Shown here one piece after another: positions 18,420 to 28,358 of a stretch of 64,000 nucleotides of DNA; position 1 is the stretch's first letter; each line of letters begins with the position of its first letter. This DNA comes from Bacteroidia bacterium (GTDB taxonomy: Bacteria > Bacteroidota > Bacteroidia > J057): the NCBI GenBank assembly GCA_041391665.1, contig JAWKNO010000003.1, positions 2,046,001 through 2,110,000 of the forward strand. The letters are read 5' to 3'. The position numbers and the translations under genes are program-made. The notes under the pieces are model-generated. The model saw only the letters and a program-made list of their open reading frames with translations. It did no database searches and had not been told where the DNA came from.

Positions 18420-18907
18420 ATACCTGTGGTAGTTGGTTTTATACAGGTATGTAACTCAGATGTGAAAGGTTAACAGAATGGGAAGGTTTTTAGCTGAATC
18501 ATAGCAGAAGACAAAACAAAACACGATATCCTAATATGTTGGGATTTTAGCCCATTACAAATAAAACCAGCTATCAAATACAATAACCCGATCTTTACAT
18601 CCCATTTATAACGGTTATCGGGAATATTGTTTGAAAAAAAATCCCTACATATGGAAATATATTCACCTTTAACCGATTTTTTTGTATAAAAGCCCCTGCC
18701 CCAAAACATCTGTAAGCAAATGTCTCCTTTACACAGGTTATTCTGTCGCGATATGCGTCAATTTGATATATGATTATCATTCATCCAATTTCTGATTTTG
18801 GGTTAATTCAGATGAAGTTCTTAAATGATATCATAATCTGGTATTCGTGTAATAAATTACCATTTATCGTAATAAAACAATTCCTTTAATTTCTATTATC
18901 ATACACT
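18420..18907. other. 488-bp divergent intergenic region, no gene seen
   Basis: This AT-rich stretch separates the divergent starts of the delta-60 protein and the T9SS protein at 18908. Open frames on the minus strand (for example 18470-18709) lack a recognisable protein and have unlikely composition. It presumably holds both promoters; I could not find a convincing TAnnTTTG element in it. Confidence 0.6.
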
Positions 18908-20065
18908 ATGCACTTCGTAAAACTGACTAAACAACGCACCTTCGCATCCCTGCTCTTTGTACTTTTTTCTTATTTTACCTCCTTCGGCCAGACTTCTACT
19001 GTTACGTTTACCTCTAACAACCCTGCACTCGGGCAGTCAGGCGGCTATACTTACTGTACTGCCGAAGGGTGGATTGTAAAATCCAATAACTACTGCGGGC
19101 AGGTCGTTTCGCCTGCGTTTACTTCTAACATGAATAGTTCCTACATTATGTTTCTGGGGGTTAGCCCAAGCTTTACCGGTCGTACAACGGTTTATCCCAT
19201 GACTGCCGGAAATTATGTGTTATACACGGCCTCCGGCGGTGCTACCCCTGAGGCAATGCTTGAGTTTATTATAAGGTCGTTAAATAATACCACTTACCCT
19301 GTGGATATAACCAGCGTGGAGATTTACCATGAGCATGGTAGTGATATGGAGTTCACTTTTACTGGTGGTTCCACCTACCGGGGAACTGATTTGGGCAGTA
19401 AAGTCGTAACTGTGCCGAGTGGGGTTGCAACAAGTGTCAGCCTGAGTGGAAGTGGGTTTTATGGTTTTAATACTATCAGAATTATTCCTGCTTCAAACAT
19501 AATTTTTGGTACCAATGCCTTTACATTTACCGATTTAGATACAGGACTTCCAGTTGAATGGGCGTATTTTGAGGCATCTCAGGATAATGCGTCCATCCAT
19601 TTAGCCTGGGCTACGCAACAGGAAAGCAATACCGATTATTTCGATATTCAGAGGAAAGCTCCCGGCGATGATACGTTCCTTAGCATAGGTACACTGGATG
19701 CAGCGGGTAATAGCAATGAAATAAGATCATATCAATTTGTTGATCATTTAGTACCTTCCGGTTCTCTACACTATCGGATCAGACAGGTTGATATTGATGG
19801 TAAAGAATCATTTTCCAAGGTTGAAGAAATACTTGCCAATCCGGCTATCTCATTTACGCCTAATCCAACAAATGGCATGATTGATATTAACGCGTCTGGT
19901 CAGTCATGGTCTGGTCGCTTACTCAATCTTCATGGAAAGATCATAAGGGAAATCCCATACAATCAATCACAACTGAATATTTCGGATTTACCCGCCGGCA
20001 TTTACCTCATTGATATGCGGAATAATGAGGGCCAAACATTCACAAAAAAGATTGTAAAGAATTAA
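18908..20065 (+). CDS. Secreted protein with T9SS type A sorting domain, unknown function
   Basis: A 385-residue protein with a signal peptide (about residues 1-28, ending SFGQ). The first ~200 residues are beta-rich and not recognised. Residues about 218-300 form a fibronectin-type-like linker common in such proteins (LPVEWAYFEASQDNASIHLA, then HYRIRQVDIDGKESFS). The end is a T9SS type A domain (SFTPNPTNGMIDIN, then LPAGIYLIDM). It is monocistronic and precedes a DoxX gene by 73 bp. Confidence 0.85.
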   Translation: MHFVKLTKQRTFASLLFVLFSYFTSFGQTSTVTFTSNNPALGQSGGYTYCTAEGWIVKSNNYCGQVVSPAFTSNMNSSYIMFLGVSPSFTGRTTVYPMTAGNYVLYTASGGATPEAMLEFIIRSLNNTTYPVDITSVEIYHEHGSDMEFTFTGGSTYRGTDLGSKVVTVPSGVATSVSLSGSGFYGFNTIRIIPASNIIFGTNAFTFTDLDTGLPVEWAYFEASQDNASIHLAWATQQESNTDYFDIQRKAPGDDTFLSIGTLDAAGNSNEIRSYQFVDHLVPSGSLHYRIRQVDIDGKESFSKVEEILANPAISFTPNPTNGMIDINASGQSWSGRLLNLHGKIIREIPYNQSQLNISDLPAGIYLIDMRNNEGQTFTKKIVKN

Positions 20066-20138
20066 TGTCAATGTATCGGAGGTCAGGTACTATCTTTCCG
20101 CAAAAGATGACAACTACTCAACCATTAATTGCGGAAAG

Positions 20139-20498
20139 ATGGCCTACCTCAAACTTATTCTCACGATTGTATTTGGCGGATTTATGATCTTTGCAGGGAT
20201 CATGCACTTCGTCAATCCGGATATATACATGGCTTTTATCCCCGATTTTTTACCGGAGAAACTGATCAATATCCTGGCAGGAATTGCAGAAATAGCCGCA
20301 GGAGCTGCTGCATGTATCCCCCGGTTTCGGAAATGGGGAACACTCGCCATACTGGTGATGATGGTGGCTTTTTTACCCCTGCATATATGGGATGTATTTA
20401 AAGAGGTCCCGGCAGTAGGCACTCATGAAGCCGCCCTGATACGGCTGCCCATTCAGTTTGTATTGATTTTGTGGGCGTGGTATATCTATAAAAAATAG
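20139..20498 (+). CDS. DoxX family membrane protein
   Basis: A 119-residue protein made of about four hydrophobic helices. The DoxX-like start (GGFMIFAGIMHFVNPDIYM) and the later LHIWDVFKEVPAVG segment fit the small DoxX/MauE-type membrane proteins. Function in this group is poorly known; some relatives take part in redox or detoxification at the membrane. It ends in a two-way terminator shared with the convergent gene at 20529. A second DoxX protein lies at 32481. Confidence 0.82.
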   Translation: MAYLKLILTIVFGGFMIFAGIMHFVNPDIYMAFIPDFLPEKLINILAGIAEIAAGAAACIPRFRKWGTLAILVMMVAFLPLHIWDVFKEVPAVGTHEAALIRLPIQFVLILWAWYIYKK

Positions 20499-20502
20499 CG
20501 GG

Positions 20503-20537
20503 ATCTGGCCCGGCGGTTTGGCCGGATGTTATTTTTT
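20503..20537. terminator. Bidirectional terminator between convergent genes
   Basis: The arms atctggcc (20503-20510) and ggccggat (20520-20527) pair with one G-U, across a 9-nt loop, and are followed by a T-rich run (gttattttttt). The position between a plus-strand stop and a minus-strand stop fits a shared intrinsic terminator; the minus-strand T-run (the A-run at 20489-20495) is also present. Confidence 0.65.
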
Positions 20538-21836
20538 TGTCTGAATATCTATCAGATACGGCTCAAGCGGACTTCCATCTTCTGTCCGGAACCGGGGCGA
20601 TAACTCCAGCTGGTAGTGTTGGCCCGGCTCCATTTTTACAGTAAATGTGGCGGTTTTACCGTCTTCCGAAAAACCGTTAAACGCCTGTACACCCAGCACA
20701 TGGTCTTCGCCGAGTGGGCCGTATTCAAATCCACGGAAGCGTTTGCTCATAGGGACGGAAAATTCAACGGTGATCTCCGTGATGGTGGGGTCAACGTTTT
20801 GTGCACCGTTAGCAATTGGTCGGATACCTACGACTTCCGGGCGGTTGCTGGTGAAATCCTGCTTTAACTTACCCAGCGATTCGGAGAAATAACCGGTCTT
20901 CTGAACAAAATTTTCCACCGCTTCCTGATTCCCGAAGTCCAGCTCAATCATTTCCCGGATCGCCTGCTGTTTGTCTGCCGCGTCTTCATAGTACTTTTCG
21001 CAGATGGCGTATCCGGCAAAATACCCCAGATCTCTGACCTTAAATTCGTTTTCAAAATTGTTGTACAGCCAGTCATCCCAGTTGGGGCTAAACATCTCTT
21101 TTACAAACCGCTGTTTGACGCGTTCTTCATGGTTTTTGCCATAGTTGACAGCGGGGGCGGAAGAGGGTTTTTCTATGGCTTTTGTGGATACAAATTCTGC
21201 TACCCCTTCAAACAAACTCTGGGAAAGGAGGTCATATCCGTAGGTATTCTGCTGTGTGTGGACGTATTCATGGATATTGAGCAGCGCTACGTCATGGATG
21301 GGGTTAGTGTCAAAATACCGGCGGAGGTTTTGTCCCAGCCAGTCGGGGAATTCGTCGGTTACGACAGAACTATCGGCCATAGCGATTTCGCTGCCGATGA
21401 GAACGAGGCTGTCGAGGGTGGTTCCGCCCGTCATAAGTGCACCCATTGTAAAATAAACTTTGGCAGGTTTGAGTTGTGGGTAAATGGTTTTGAGTTGGGC
21501 GATTTGGGCTTCGATTTCATCCGCAAATTCTTTTGAGCGGAGCGTATTTTTCCTGACAGAAGCCCAGAAGGAAGGATAATTTCTGATAGCTTCCAGATAG
21601 TCCTGCGCGGTATAACCCCGGCGCTCCATAAGCGCTTTTAACCCGGGCGAACCAGGTTCGAGGTAGAGTTGGGAGAGGTATTCGAGTTGTTGGGTGGTAT
21701 CCTGAGTGGAAATGATTTTGTCATAGGCCGTCCAGAATCGTTCGATATCATCGGAGACAACCGTCTGCGGCGCAGAAGGCTGGCTGGTACAGCCCAGGAG
21801 GACAAAAAGAGAGAGAAGAATTGAATAGTGGCGCAT
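20529..21836 (-). CDS. Gluzincin-like zinc protease lipoprotein
   Basis: The ATG at 21836 is chosen because a lipoprotein signal follows (LLGC, Cys16); the longer frame begins inside an inverted repeat. In the 435-residue product the motif IHEYVH (His189, Glu190, His193) and a downstream SLFEGVAEFVS (Glu210 or Glu214) have the HExxH plus distant Glu layout of zinc metallopeptidases. The C-terminal 110 residues form an Ig-like domain (ANGAQNVDPTITEITVEFSV). No substrate is suggested by the context. The assignment to a peptidase family is by motif only. Confidence 0.75.
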   Translation of the reverse strand: MRHYSILLSLFVLLGCTSQPSAPQTVVSDDIERFWTAYDKIISTQDTTQQLEYLSQLYLEPGSPGLKALMERRGYTAQDYLEAIRNYPSFWASVRKNTLRSKEFADEIEAQIAQLKTIYPQLKPAKVYFTMGALMTGGTTLDSLVLIGSEIAMADSSVVTDEFPDWLGQNLRRYFDTNPIHDVALLNIHEYVHTQQNTYGYDLLSQSLFEGVAEFVSTKAIEKPSSAPAVNYGKNHEERVKQRFVKEMFSPNWDDWLYNNFENEFKVRDLGYFAGYAICEKYYEDAADKQQAIREMIELDFGNQEAVENFVQKTGYFSESLGKLKQDFTSNRPEVVGIRPIANGAQNVDPTITEITVEFSVPMSKRFRGFEYGPLGEDHVLGVQAFNGFSEDGKTATFTVKMEPGQHYQLELSPRFRTEDGSPLEPYLIDIQTKK

Positions 21837-21901
21837 AGGGAATTGGGTGAAAGAGGCGGTAAAGATAAACAAATGGGGCCTAAGGACGCCAATAACAAAC
21901 A

Positions 21902-21948
21902 CTCATCCGAGTAAATTGCAATCTGGAATTACAATTTACTCGGATGAG
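21902..21948. terminator. Perfect 17-bp inverted repeat, probable terminator
   Basis: The arms ctcatccgagtaaattg (21902-21918) and its exact reverse complement (21932-21948) are separated by 13 bases. It lies 20 bp downstream of the beta-lactamase-fold gene (stop at 21969) and 66 bp upstream of the next minus gene. On the minus strand the stem is followed by tgtttgtta, a weak U-tract, so an intrinsic terminator is likely. A protein-binding site is the alternative. Confidence 0.6.
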
Positions 21949-21968
21949 ATGTTACTATGAGACAAATA

Positions 21969-23849
21969 TTACTGTTTTAGCAGCCGCTCGCTGCCGAGGT
22001 AGCCTTCTTCTCCGAAGAAGGAAATCATGTAAATCTGCGAAGGCAGATCGCCGGTGTAAATGTCCTGTTCTGTACCAGTTATTTTGACTCTCTTCACGAG
22101 TTGTCCCTGCATATTGTGGAGTTCGATATGGGTGCAAACCTGGGTTGATGGGAGGCTGATGTGCACGTTTTCGCTGAAAGGATTGGGGTAAAAGCGAATC
22201 CCCAGGTCGGCGAGGTCTTCGATGCTGGTATTGGTTGCTGTGGTAGCACTGTCCTGTGGTGAGTTTGCCAGTTGATAAAGGGCATGGTTGCCGGTGTTAG
22301 GGCTTTTGTTGTAGTCAAACAGGCGGAAGTGGTATTTTTTGCCTTCGGTCAGACCGGTAATGATTTCATCCGACCCGGGACCATTGTAGAGCACAAAACA
22401 GCCATTACCGAGGTCGGTTCCCTGCCCGAAAGTTGCATTTGCGGTATAGTCTTCGCCGTCAAGCGGGAAAGCATTTACCCTGCCTTCTTCTCTTGCGACC
22501 AGAATCCGTTTGCTGCCGTTTCCATTGGTCCAGCTGACTTTCAAGGATGTCGTACCCAGGCTGGTAAAAACGAAGTCTTTGCCGTTCTGTGAAGGGAAAT
22601 CAAACAGGTCGTGGATAGGCCAGGTAGTGGTCTGTCCGATACAGCTCCAGGGCAGGTTGTCGAGTCCCGACCAGAATGCATTGGAAGTGCCATCGATGAT
22701 GCGTTTGTTAAGAATCACCGCCCACGTATACCCCCCACTGCTCCGTACCCAGATACTGGCTGTTCCATCCAGCGCCCCTGTATGCCACCAGTTGTTGAAC
22801 GTGTTGACCTGCCAGCCTTTGGCGTAGTTGGCGTTTACAGAGGATGGGGTAGTCATGGTGTTAATGGAGGCAGCATTCAGAATATCGGGTTTGGTAGTAA
22901 ATCCGTCAATGGCAACCAGAAGGCGCACCAGGTCGCGGGCGGTTGCGATCCAGCCACCGTGGGCATCCATGGCTTCGAGATTCCAGCCTCCGTATTCCCA
23001 TGGCACATTCTGCCCGGTATTATAAACACTGGGGGCGGTATAACCATTTCCAAAATATTCGGCTTCGCGCTCTCTTTTGTCTTTGAGCAGATTATGACCG
23101 ATGTACATATCGTAAATGCCCAGTGGGGTGAGGATCTCATCTTTTAGATAGTCTTCATAGGACTTGCCGGTTACGGATTCGATAATTTCCCCGAGGACAA
23201 GATAGCCGATATTGGAATAGGCGTATTGGGTTCCGGGGGTAAAATCCAGCCCGTTTTCCATCAGAAAGCGTATAAGAACTTCTTCTCTTACTGGGTTGGT
23301 TTCGCCATACTTCTGGGTTACATATAGTGGAAAGCCAATCGGGTCGCAATTATTGATCGACCAGGAATAGGGCGGATTGGGAAACGGCACGCAGTCAACA
23401 TCGCGGTTCCAGCCTCCGGTATGCTCCAGTAATTGTTTAATCGTAATATCATTGATCCGGGCATCGCTGTAGGTTACGGTGCTGAGGTAAGGATGGCTGG
23501 CGAGCCGCCCGCCTGTTCCAAACGCCTTATCACTTAGACCGAGTTTTCCTTCCTGTACCAGCTTCATCACTGCAATGGCAGTAATAGGCTTTGAGACGCT
23601 GGCGATGCGGAACATGTGGTACGGCTGGGTGTCTTCGGTTTTGGCCAGATTGGCATCACCGAATGCGCGCATATAAACGAGTTTGCCGTTTTTTGCCATG
23701 GCAAACGTAGCGCCGGGAATGTTGAACTGGTTGAGAAACGTAGTGACTAGATTGTCGCAGTTAGACATTTCGGGAACGTCAATCCCTGTCTGAGCAAAAA
23801 TCCGGACACTCAGAAAAACGATCAGTAAAAGCGAAAGGCTGGACTTCAT
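21969..23849 (-). CDS. Beta-lactamase-fold serine hydrolase (class C/PBP type) with T9SS type A domain
   Basis: Start set at the ATG at 23849, which opens a signal peptide (residues 1-20); 17 more in-frame residues lie upstream. The three active-site motifs are present in the 626-residue product: SVSK (Ser84, Lys87), YSN (Tyr211-Asn213) and HTG (356-358). These belong to the Pfam Beta-lactamase family, which includes esterases and D-amino-acid peptidases, so antibiotic hydrolysis should not be assumed. A beta-rich region (about 420-530) precedes a T9SS type A domain (RFYPNPFSENVHISL). The product is therefore expected outside the cell. Confidence 0.88.
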   Translation of the reverse strand: MKSSLSLLLIVFLSVRIFAQTGIDVPEMSNCDNLVTTFLNQFNIPGATFAMAKNGKLVYMRAFGDANLAKTEDTQPYHMFRIASVSKPITAIAVMKLVQEGKLGLSDKAFGTGGRLASHPYLSTVTYSDARINDITIKQLLEHTGGWNRDVDCVPFPNPPYSWSINNCDPIGFPLYVTQKYGETNPVREEVLIRFLMENGLDFTPGTQYAYSNIGYLVLGEIIESVTGKSYEDYLKDEILTPLGIYDMYIGHNLLKDKREREAEYFGNGYTAPSVYNTGQNVPWEYGGWNLEAMDAHGGWIATARDLVRLLVAIDGFTTKPDILNAASINTMTTPSSVNANYAKGWQVNTFNNWWHTGALDGTASIWVRSSGGYTWAVILNKRIIDGTSNAFWSGLDNLPWSCIGQTTTWPIHDLFDFPSQNGKDFVFTSLGTTSLKVSWTNGNGSKRILVAREEGRVNAFPLDGEDYTANATFGQGTDLGNGCFVLYNGPGSDEIITGLTEGKKYHFRLFDYNKSPNTGNHALYQLANSPQDSATTATNTSIEDLADLGIRFYPNPFSENVHISLPSTQVCTHIELHNMQGQLVKRVKITGTEQDIYTGDLPSQIYMISFFGEEGYLGSERLLKQ

Positions 23850-23881
23850 AGTAAGTGTTTTGGTTAGAAATGTATCGGTTA

Positions 23882-25027
23882 TTAATTTTTCTTTTTCCAC
23901 TCCTGATACACAGACGGGTTAGGATTTTCCTGAACGTTGGTTCCTATGTAATTGCCTGTATTGGGATCTACATAGTAATAATTATACCCCGTTTCGACCT
24001 TACCGGATTGTGTTCCATTGGTAACAGTATTTTCATCCCGAATGTAGTCAATAAATTGTTCATGATTGCGATCTTGTGAAGCCTGATTATTCATCCAGGC
24101 CTGATTTTGGCTATCAAACGTGCTCTGCATACCCTGCATGCGCTGCTGGTGAGCGTTGAAATTTTGCTGCATATTCTGCATGCGCTGGTTGTGGGCATTG
24201 GTCATCTGCTGCATGGTCTGCTGGCTGTTGATCGCCTGTTGTTGCATGATTTGCTGGTGACGTGCATCCTGCTGCTGACGCCACTGGGGATTTGTTTTAT
24301 AGGAATTGACTACATATTCATGGATTTTTTCAACCTCTGCGAAGTCCCCGGTGGTAGTAAATCCGTTTACTTCTGCATTCCATACCGATTCCAGCCTGAA
24401 AGTCAGTGCTTTGATTTTCCCTTTGACGGGTTTTCCGTTGTCGTTGAATTCAAAAGTGACACCGGCGGCAGTGATGGCAGGCATTTGTGAGATTCCGAGT
24501 TTCCGTGCCTCTTCCGCTGCTTTTTGAGCGTAAGCCTGGTCGGGTGTTACACTGAGAATCCGGAAGCCGGGAGCTTTTCCAAAACATCTCTGTGCATAGT
24601 CAGAAGCAAACTGATCGGCTGGCATATAATTATAAACCACAATCATTGGCGAACCGGTATTACCACTGAGAAACTGGGCTGTCTGCGAATTGGGCATAAT
24701 AAACTGAGGCAGGTTGGGGTCGCCAAAGAATATCCGGCTTTTTCCGTCGGGGCTGGTAGCTACGCCACAACTGCGGATTTGGCCCTGTGGCCTTTCCATG
24801 CTCACCTGAGAATTCCAGCCTTTGGGCATCAGGATTGTAAATGCATTTTCTTTGGGGTCGGTGAGGGCAACAAAATCCCCGTCTCCGCCATTATCGCTGG
24901 TAAATGTGTAATTTCCGTTCATATCTATTGAGTCGTTATAGGAGGTGGAAGAAGCCTGTTCCATGCCGCATGAAGATAAAATCATCAGAGCAGTCAGACT
25001 GGCGGAGAGGAATGAAGGAATTTTCAT
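23882..25027 (-). CDS. Lipoprotein with Gln/Met-rich low-complexity segment, unknown function
   Basis: A 381-residue protein with a lipoprotein signal (LSSC, Cys20). The first 240 residues are globular with no recognised family. Residues about 245-320 are rich in Gln, Met, Asn and His with a repeating QQxMQxM-type pattern (MQQQAINSQQTMQQMTNAHN), likely a long amphipathic helix. The tail (YNYYYVDPNTGNYIGTN) is also seen in proteins with similar Gln-rich regions. It sits 32 bp upstream of the beta-lactamase-fold gene on the same strand and may share its transcript. Confidence 0.7.
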   Translation of the reverse strand: MKIPSFLSASLTALMILSSCGMEQASSTSYNDSIDMNGNYTFTSDNGGDGDFVALTDPKENAFTILMPKGWNSQVSMERPQGQIRSCGVATSPDGKSRIFFGDPNLPQFIMPNSQTAQFLSGNTGSPMIVVYNYMPADQFASDYAQRCFGKAPGFRILSVTPDQAYAQKAAEEARKLGISQMPAITAAGVTFEFNDNGKPVKGKIKALTFRLESVWNAEVNGFTTTGDFAEVEKIHEYVVNSYKTNPQWRQQQDARHQQIMQQQAINSQQTMQQMTNAHNQRMQNMQQNFNAHQQRMQGMQSTFDSQNQAWMNNQASQDRNHEQFIDYIRDENTVTNGTQSGKVETGYNYYYVDPNTGNYIGTNVQENPNPSVYQEWKKKN

Positions 25028-25085
25028 AGATTGGGGGATTAATGATTGAAACAGATAATATGGAGGCCTTTTAACAGTTATGTAA

Positions 25086-28000
25086 ATGGTTTTCGAAAGG
25101 TTAACACCGATGCGAAATTTTTTTTCAGGGAAATGGCCACTGCTTTATCTTCCGGTTTTATTACTCCTTACCGGGCAGGTGTCGGATCAAAGTGCAAATA
25201 CTGCCAGAGGCCTGCTCCACGCTTCGCAAAAAAGCTGGGCAGATGGCAATTTTGACCAGGCACTTTCTTTGAGTTTACAGGCACAAAAACAGGCAACTAC
25301 AGAAGCTGACACCTTTTCGCTGATTGTGGCCATGCGGCAGATCGGGAAATATTATGCGAGAAATGGGTACACTACGCAGGCCATCGCCACGCTCGACAGT
25401 GTGATTGCTTTCGCAAATTGGATCGGGCCTCTGCATCACGAAATTTTCCTGGCGCGCGGCGAACGCGCCGATATAGCAGCCCGTCTCGGAGAATTTGACA
25501 GTTGTATAAGTCAATATCAGGTTATTCTCAATGACTGCAAGGCACTTCCTCCTGATGACACCCTGCGCCCCATACTATTTCAATGGGGAGGCCAGGCATA
25601 TTCGTATGTTGAAGCGTATGATTCTGCGCTGCATTACTGCCACCTTTCGCTGGATTTGCTAAAAAAGCTCTACCCATCCGGCAACCGGCTTGATATTGCC
25701 TATGTGGAGAATGCATTGGGAATTATTTACTCCAATATTGACAGACAGGATGAATCCGCGCAGCATTATCAGCGTGCTGCGGAAATTCTTACCCGGATGT
25801 TGCGACCGGGACATCCACATGTGCTTCAGGTACGCAGCAATGCTGCCGTTCAGTACCAATCGATGGGGCAACCCTGGAAAGCGGTAGAGCAATTTCAGAA
25901 AAATCTCCCCTATATCGATAGCGTAAAACCCGCCATTAAATACGCCACCCTGTTTAACTATGCAGGAGCATTAAATTCGGTAGGCGACTGCTATGAGTCG
26001 CTGAAATATCTTGACCAGGCGGAATCAATTATCCGAGAATGGCCCGACCTTCAGCCCGACGGGCTCAACCGCATTTATTATGCACGTAGTGCCGCATTAC
26101 AAGGGCTGAGCAGATATCAGGAAGCCCTGCGGTACATTCACCTGTCCATAGAAGCCGATGTCGCAGTATTTGGGCAGGACAATTCCCAGTTGGTACAGGA
26201 TTACAGCCGGCTGGGTATGATCTATTTTCTGATGGGAAATTTCGCCGAAGCGATAACTGCGCAAAAAAAAGCCATTCGCATTGCAGACATTCACCTCGAA
26301 CCCTTCTCCATGCGCAAAGCCTGGGCATGGGAGTCGATGGGAGAGGCGCAGTTGAATGCAAAAAAATATGAGGACGCACTACTGAGCCTGCATACTGCCG
26401 AAAAAATTTATATCTCCGGAGGAACGCAGTGGAATCTTGTCGACACCTATCGGCAGATGGCCGTAACCTGGCTTTGTAAAGGGAATGCAGATTCCAGTAT
26501 TTCATACTTTGAAAGAGCCTGGAACATCGCCATGCCCGACCTGCCTTTTCAGTTGTCTCCCGATTCGCAGACATACAGTATGTGGAGGAATCCGCTTCTG
26601 CCAGCACTGTTTGAAGAAATGGCCGATTGGAATGATTCGCTTTACCGTCGATCTGGTGTGTTTGACTACCAACTCGCTCAACTGGCCTGTCTGGAAGCCC
26701 GGATTGCCGTGACCGACAGCCAGCGTTATTATTATGAATCGTCTGAATCACGGCTGACCCAGGCCGCCGACCAGCGCAGGATTTTGGAAAAGGCCCTTTC
26801 GGTCTGTAATGATCTGTACATGGAAACGGGAGCGGAAGTCTATATAAAGAAGGCTTTCCAACTGGCAGAACAGGGGAAATCGGATCAGCTACGCGCGCAT
26901 ATCCAAACCAGACAGGCCCTGCGTTTTTCGGGAGTACCAGACTCCCTTTTGAAACAGGAACAGGAATACCGGCAGCAGCTTGCTTCAATGAATATTTCTC
27001 AGGAGGAAGAGGAGACCGCCAGCCTTCAGGTTGTCCAAAACCGTGAAGCCTATTACCGCGTCAGCCGTGAGTATCGCAATTTTCTCCGAAAATTGGAAAA
27101 ACAACACCCCGGTTACTACCGCCTCAAATATCCATCGCCGCTTTCCCCTGACGAATTCGCTGCAAATATCCCAGATACTCAGGCCACTTACAGTTATTTT
27201 CAGGAGGGTAAAAAGCTGTTTGTCTTCCGGTTTTTTGGAGGTAAATGGTATATGACGCTTTATACTGACCCCAATATAGACGAAACGCTCCGGGAATGGC
27301 TCACTTTTATCCGGTCGCTTCCGTCCGACCATGCCGGGACCATCGCTGAAAAAGGACAATCTCTCACCCAAATCCTTCTGCCCGGGCTCTCTTCAGAAAT
27401 AAAAGACCTCCTGATCATTCCCGACGGGAAGTTGGGTTATCTTCCGTTTGAAACACTCTTGCAGAAAAACATCGGGAGTAAACATGATGACGAATACAGG
27501 GAATGGGCTTTTCTCGCCCGCACTTTTACTTTCCGGTATATCAACAATGCGGGAATCTGGCTTCAATATGCCGAAGCCTCCGAATATCCGGCTCCATATC
27601 TGGGGTTTGCGCCTGCTTTTGGTGAAGACCTTTATGCCGGTACAAGGAGTATGCCCGGTGCACTGCGATATAATCAGACCGAAGTAACACAGGTAGCCAG
27701 CCTGCTAAATGGCCAGGCACTGACAGATACCTACGCAAACGAATCAACCGTAAAAAATCTGGGCACGGATCCGCATATTCTACACTTTGCCACACATGCC
27801 ATGGCCGATGACAACAACCCTATGTCCTCAAAACTCTTCTTCGGGCAGCCGGTTGACAGCGCAGAAGACAATATCCTCTATGTTTGGGAAATATTTGGAT
27901 TAGACCTCAACAGCCCGCTTACCGTGCTCAGTGCCTGCCAGACAGGCGACGGCCCTTTGCAAAGAGGAGAAGGAATCATGAGCCTGGCACGGGCATTTCA

Positions 28001-28337
28001 ATATAGCGGCAGCAGAAATGTACTCACCACCCTTTGGCAAACCGACGATCAGGCTGGTGCAGAAATTACCACCTCCTTTTTTCAGGGGATCGCTAAAGGT
28101 ATATTTTTGGAATATGCACTAAAGCAGGCAAAAACGAATTGGCTGGACAAATCAGACAACTACCACTGCCACCCCTATTTCTGGGCGGGATATGTGCTCA
28201 TCGGAAATGGCGGAAACGTAAACATAAAGAGCAGCGGGTTTGGGGCGAATTGGTTGGTTTATGCGGGCATACTGTTGTCTGCCACATTTATAATCCTGAT
28301 ATTCAGGAAAAAGATGCTTCCCCCAACCAGTCGTTAG
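25086..28337 (+). CDS. TPR-CHAT protein A (caspase-like peptidase fold), membrane-anchored
   Basis: A 1083-residue protein. An N-terminal hydrophobic export segment is present; the ATG at 25110 is an equally good start. Tetratricopeptide repeats fill about residues 40-480. A helical linker follows, and the C-terminal CHAT domain spans about 740-1045 with the His/Cys dyad: LHFATHA (His904) and LSACQTGDG (Cys951), then MSLARAFQYSGSRNVLTTLW. A transmembrane helix (residues about 1055-1075) and a short basic tail close the protein. CHAT proteins of this layout are peptidases or signalling scaffolds. It lies 21 bp before its paralogue, so the pair is probably co-transcribed. Target and partner are unknown. 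Confidence 0.85.
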   Translation: MVFERLTPMRNFFSGKWPLLYLPVLLLLTGQVSDQSANTARGLLHASQKSWADGNFDQALSLSLQAQKQATTEADTFSLIVAMRQIGKYYARNGYTTQAIATLDSVIAFANWIGPLHHEIFLARGERADIAARLGEFDSCISQYQVILNDCKALPPDDTLRPILFQWGGQAYSYVEAYDSALHYCHLSLDLLKKLYPSGNRLDIAYVENALGIIYSNIDRQDESAQHYQRAAEILTRMLRPGHPHVLQVRSNAAVQYQSMGQPWKAVEQFQKNLPYIDSVKPAIKYATLFNYAGALNSVGDCYESLKYLDQAESIIREWPDLQPDGLNRIYYARSAALQGLSRYQEALRYIHLSIEADVAVFGQDNSQLVQDYSRLGMIYFLMGNFAEAITAQKKAIRIADIHLEPFSMRKAWAWESMGEAQLNAKKYEDALLSLHTAEKIYISGGTQWNLVDTYRQMAVTWLCKGNADSSISYFERAWNIAMPDLPFQLSPDSQTYSMWRNPLLPALFEEMADWNDSLYRRSGVFDYQLAQLACLEARIAVTDSQRYYYESSESRLTQAADQRRILEKALSVCNDLYMETGAEVYIKKAFQLAEQGKSDQLRAHIQTRQALRFSGVPDSLLKQEQEYRQQLASMNISQEEEETASLQVVQNREAYYRVSREYRNFLRKLEKQHPGYYRLKYPSPLSPDEFAANIPDTQATYSYFQEGKKLFVFRFFGGKWYMTLYTDPNIDETLREWLTFIRSLPSDHAGTIAEKGQSLTQILLPGLSSEIKDLLIIPDGKLGYLPFETLLQKNIGSKHDDEYREWAFLARTFTFRYINNAGIWLQYAEASEYPAPYLGFAPAFGEDLYAGTRSMPGALRYNQTEVTQVASLLNGQALTDTYANESTVKNLGTDPHILHFATHAMADDNNPMSSKLFFGQPVDSAEDNILYVWEIFGLDLNSPLTVLSACQTGDGPLQRGEGIMSLARAFQYSGSRNVLTTLWQTDDQAGAEITTSFFQGIAKGIFLEYALKQAKTNWLDKSDNYHCHPYFWAGYVLIGNGGNVNIKSSGFGANWLVYAGILLSATFIILIFRKKMLPPTSR

Positions 28338-28358
28338 AACAAAGTCTTCATATTTTTT

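Noticed and set aside
18470..18709. Small minus-strand gene in the 488-bp gap
   Set aside because: The 79-residue frame has no signal, motif or plausible composition, and it starts in AT-rich leader DNA.
21969..23849. Antibiotic resistance beta-lactamase
   Set aside because: The motifs only show the broad serine beta-lactamase fold; a T9SS tail and extra domain fit an extracellular esterase or peptidase better.
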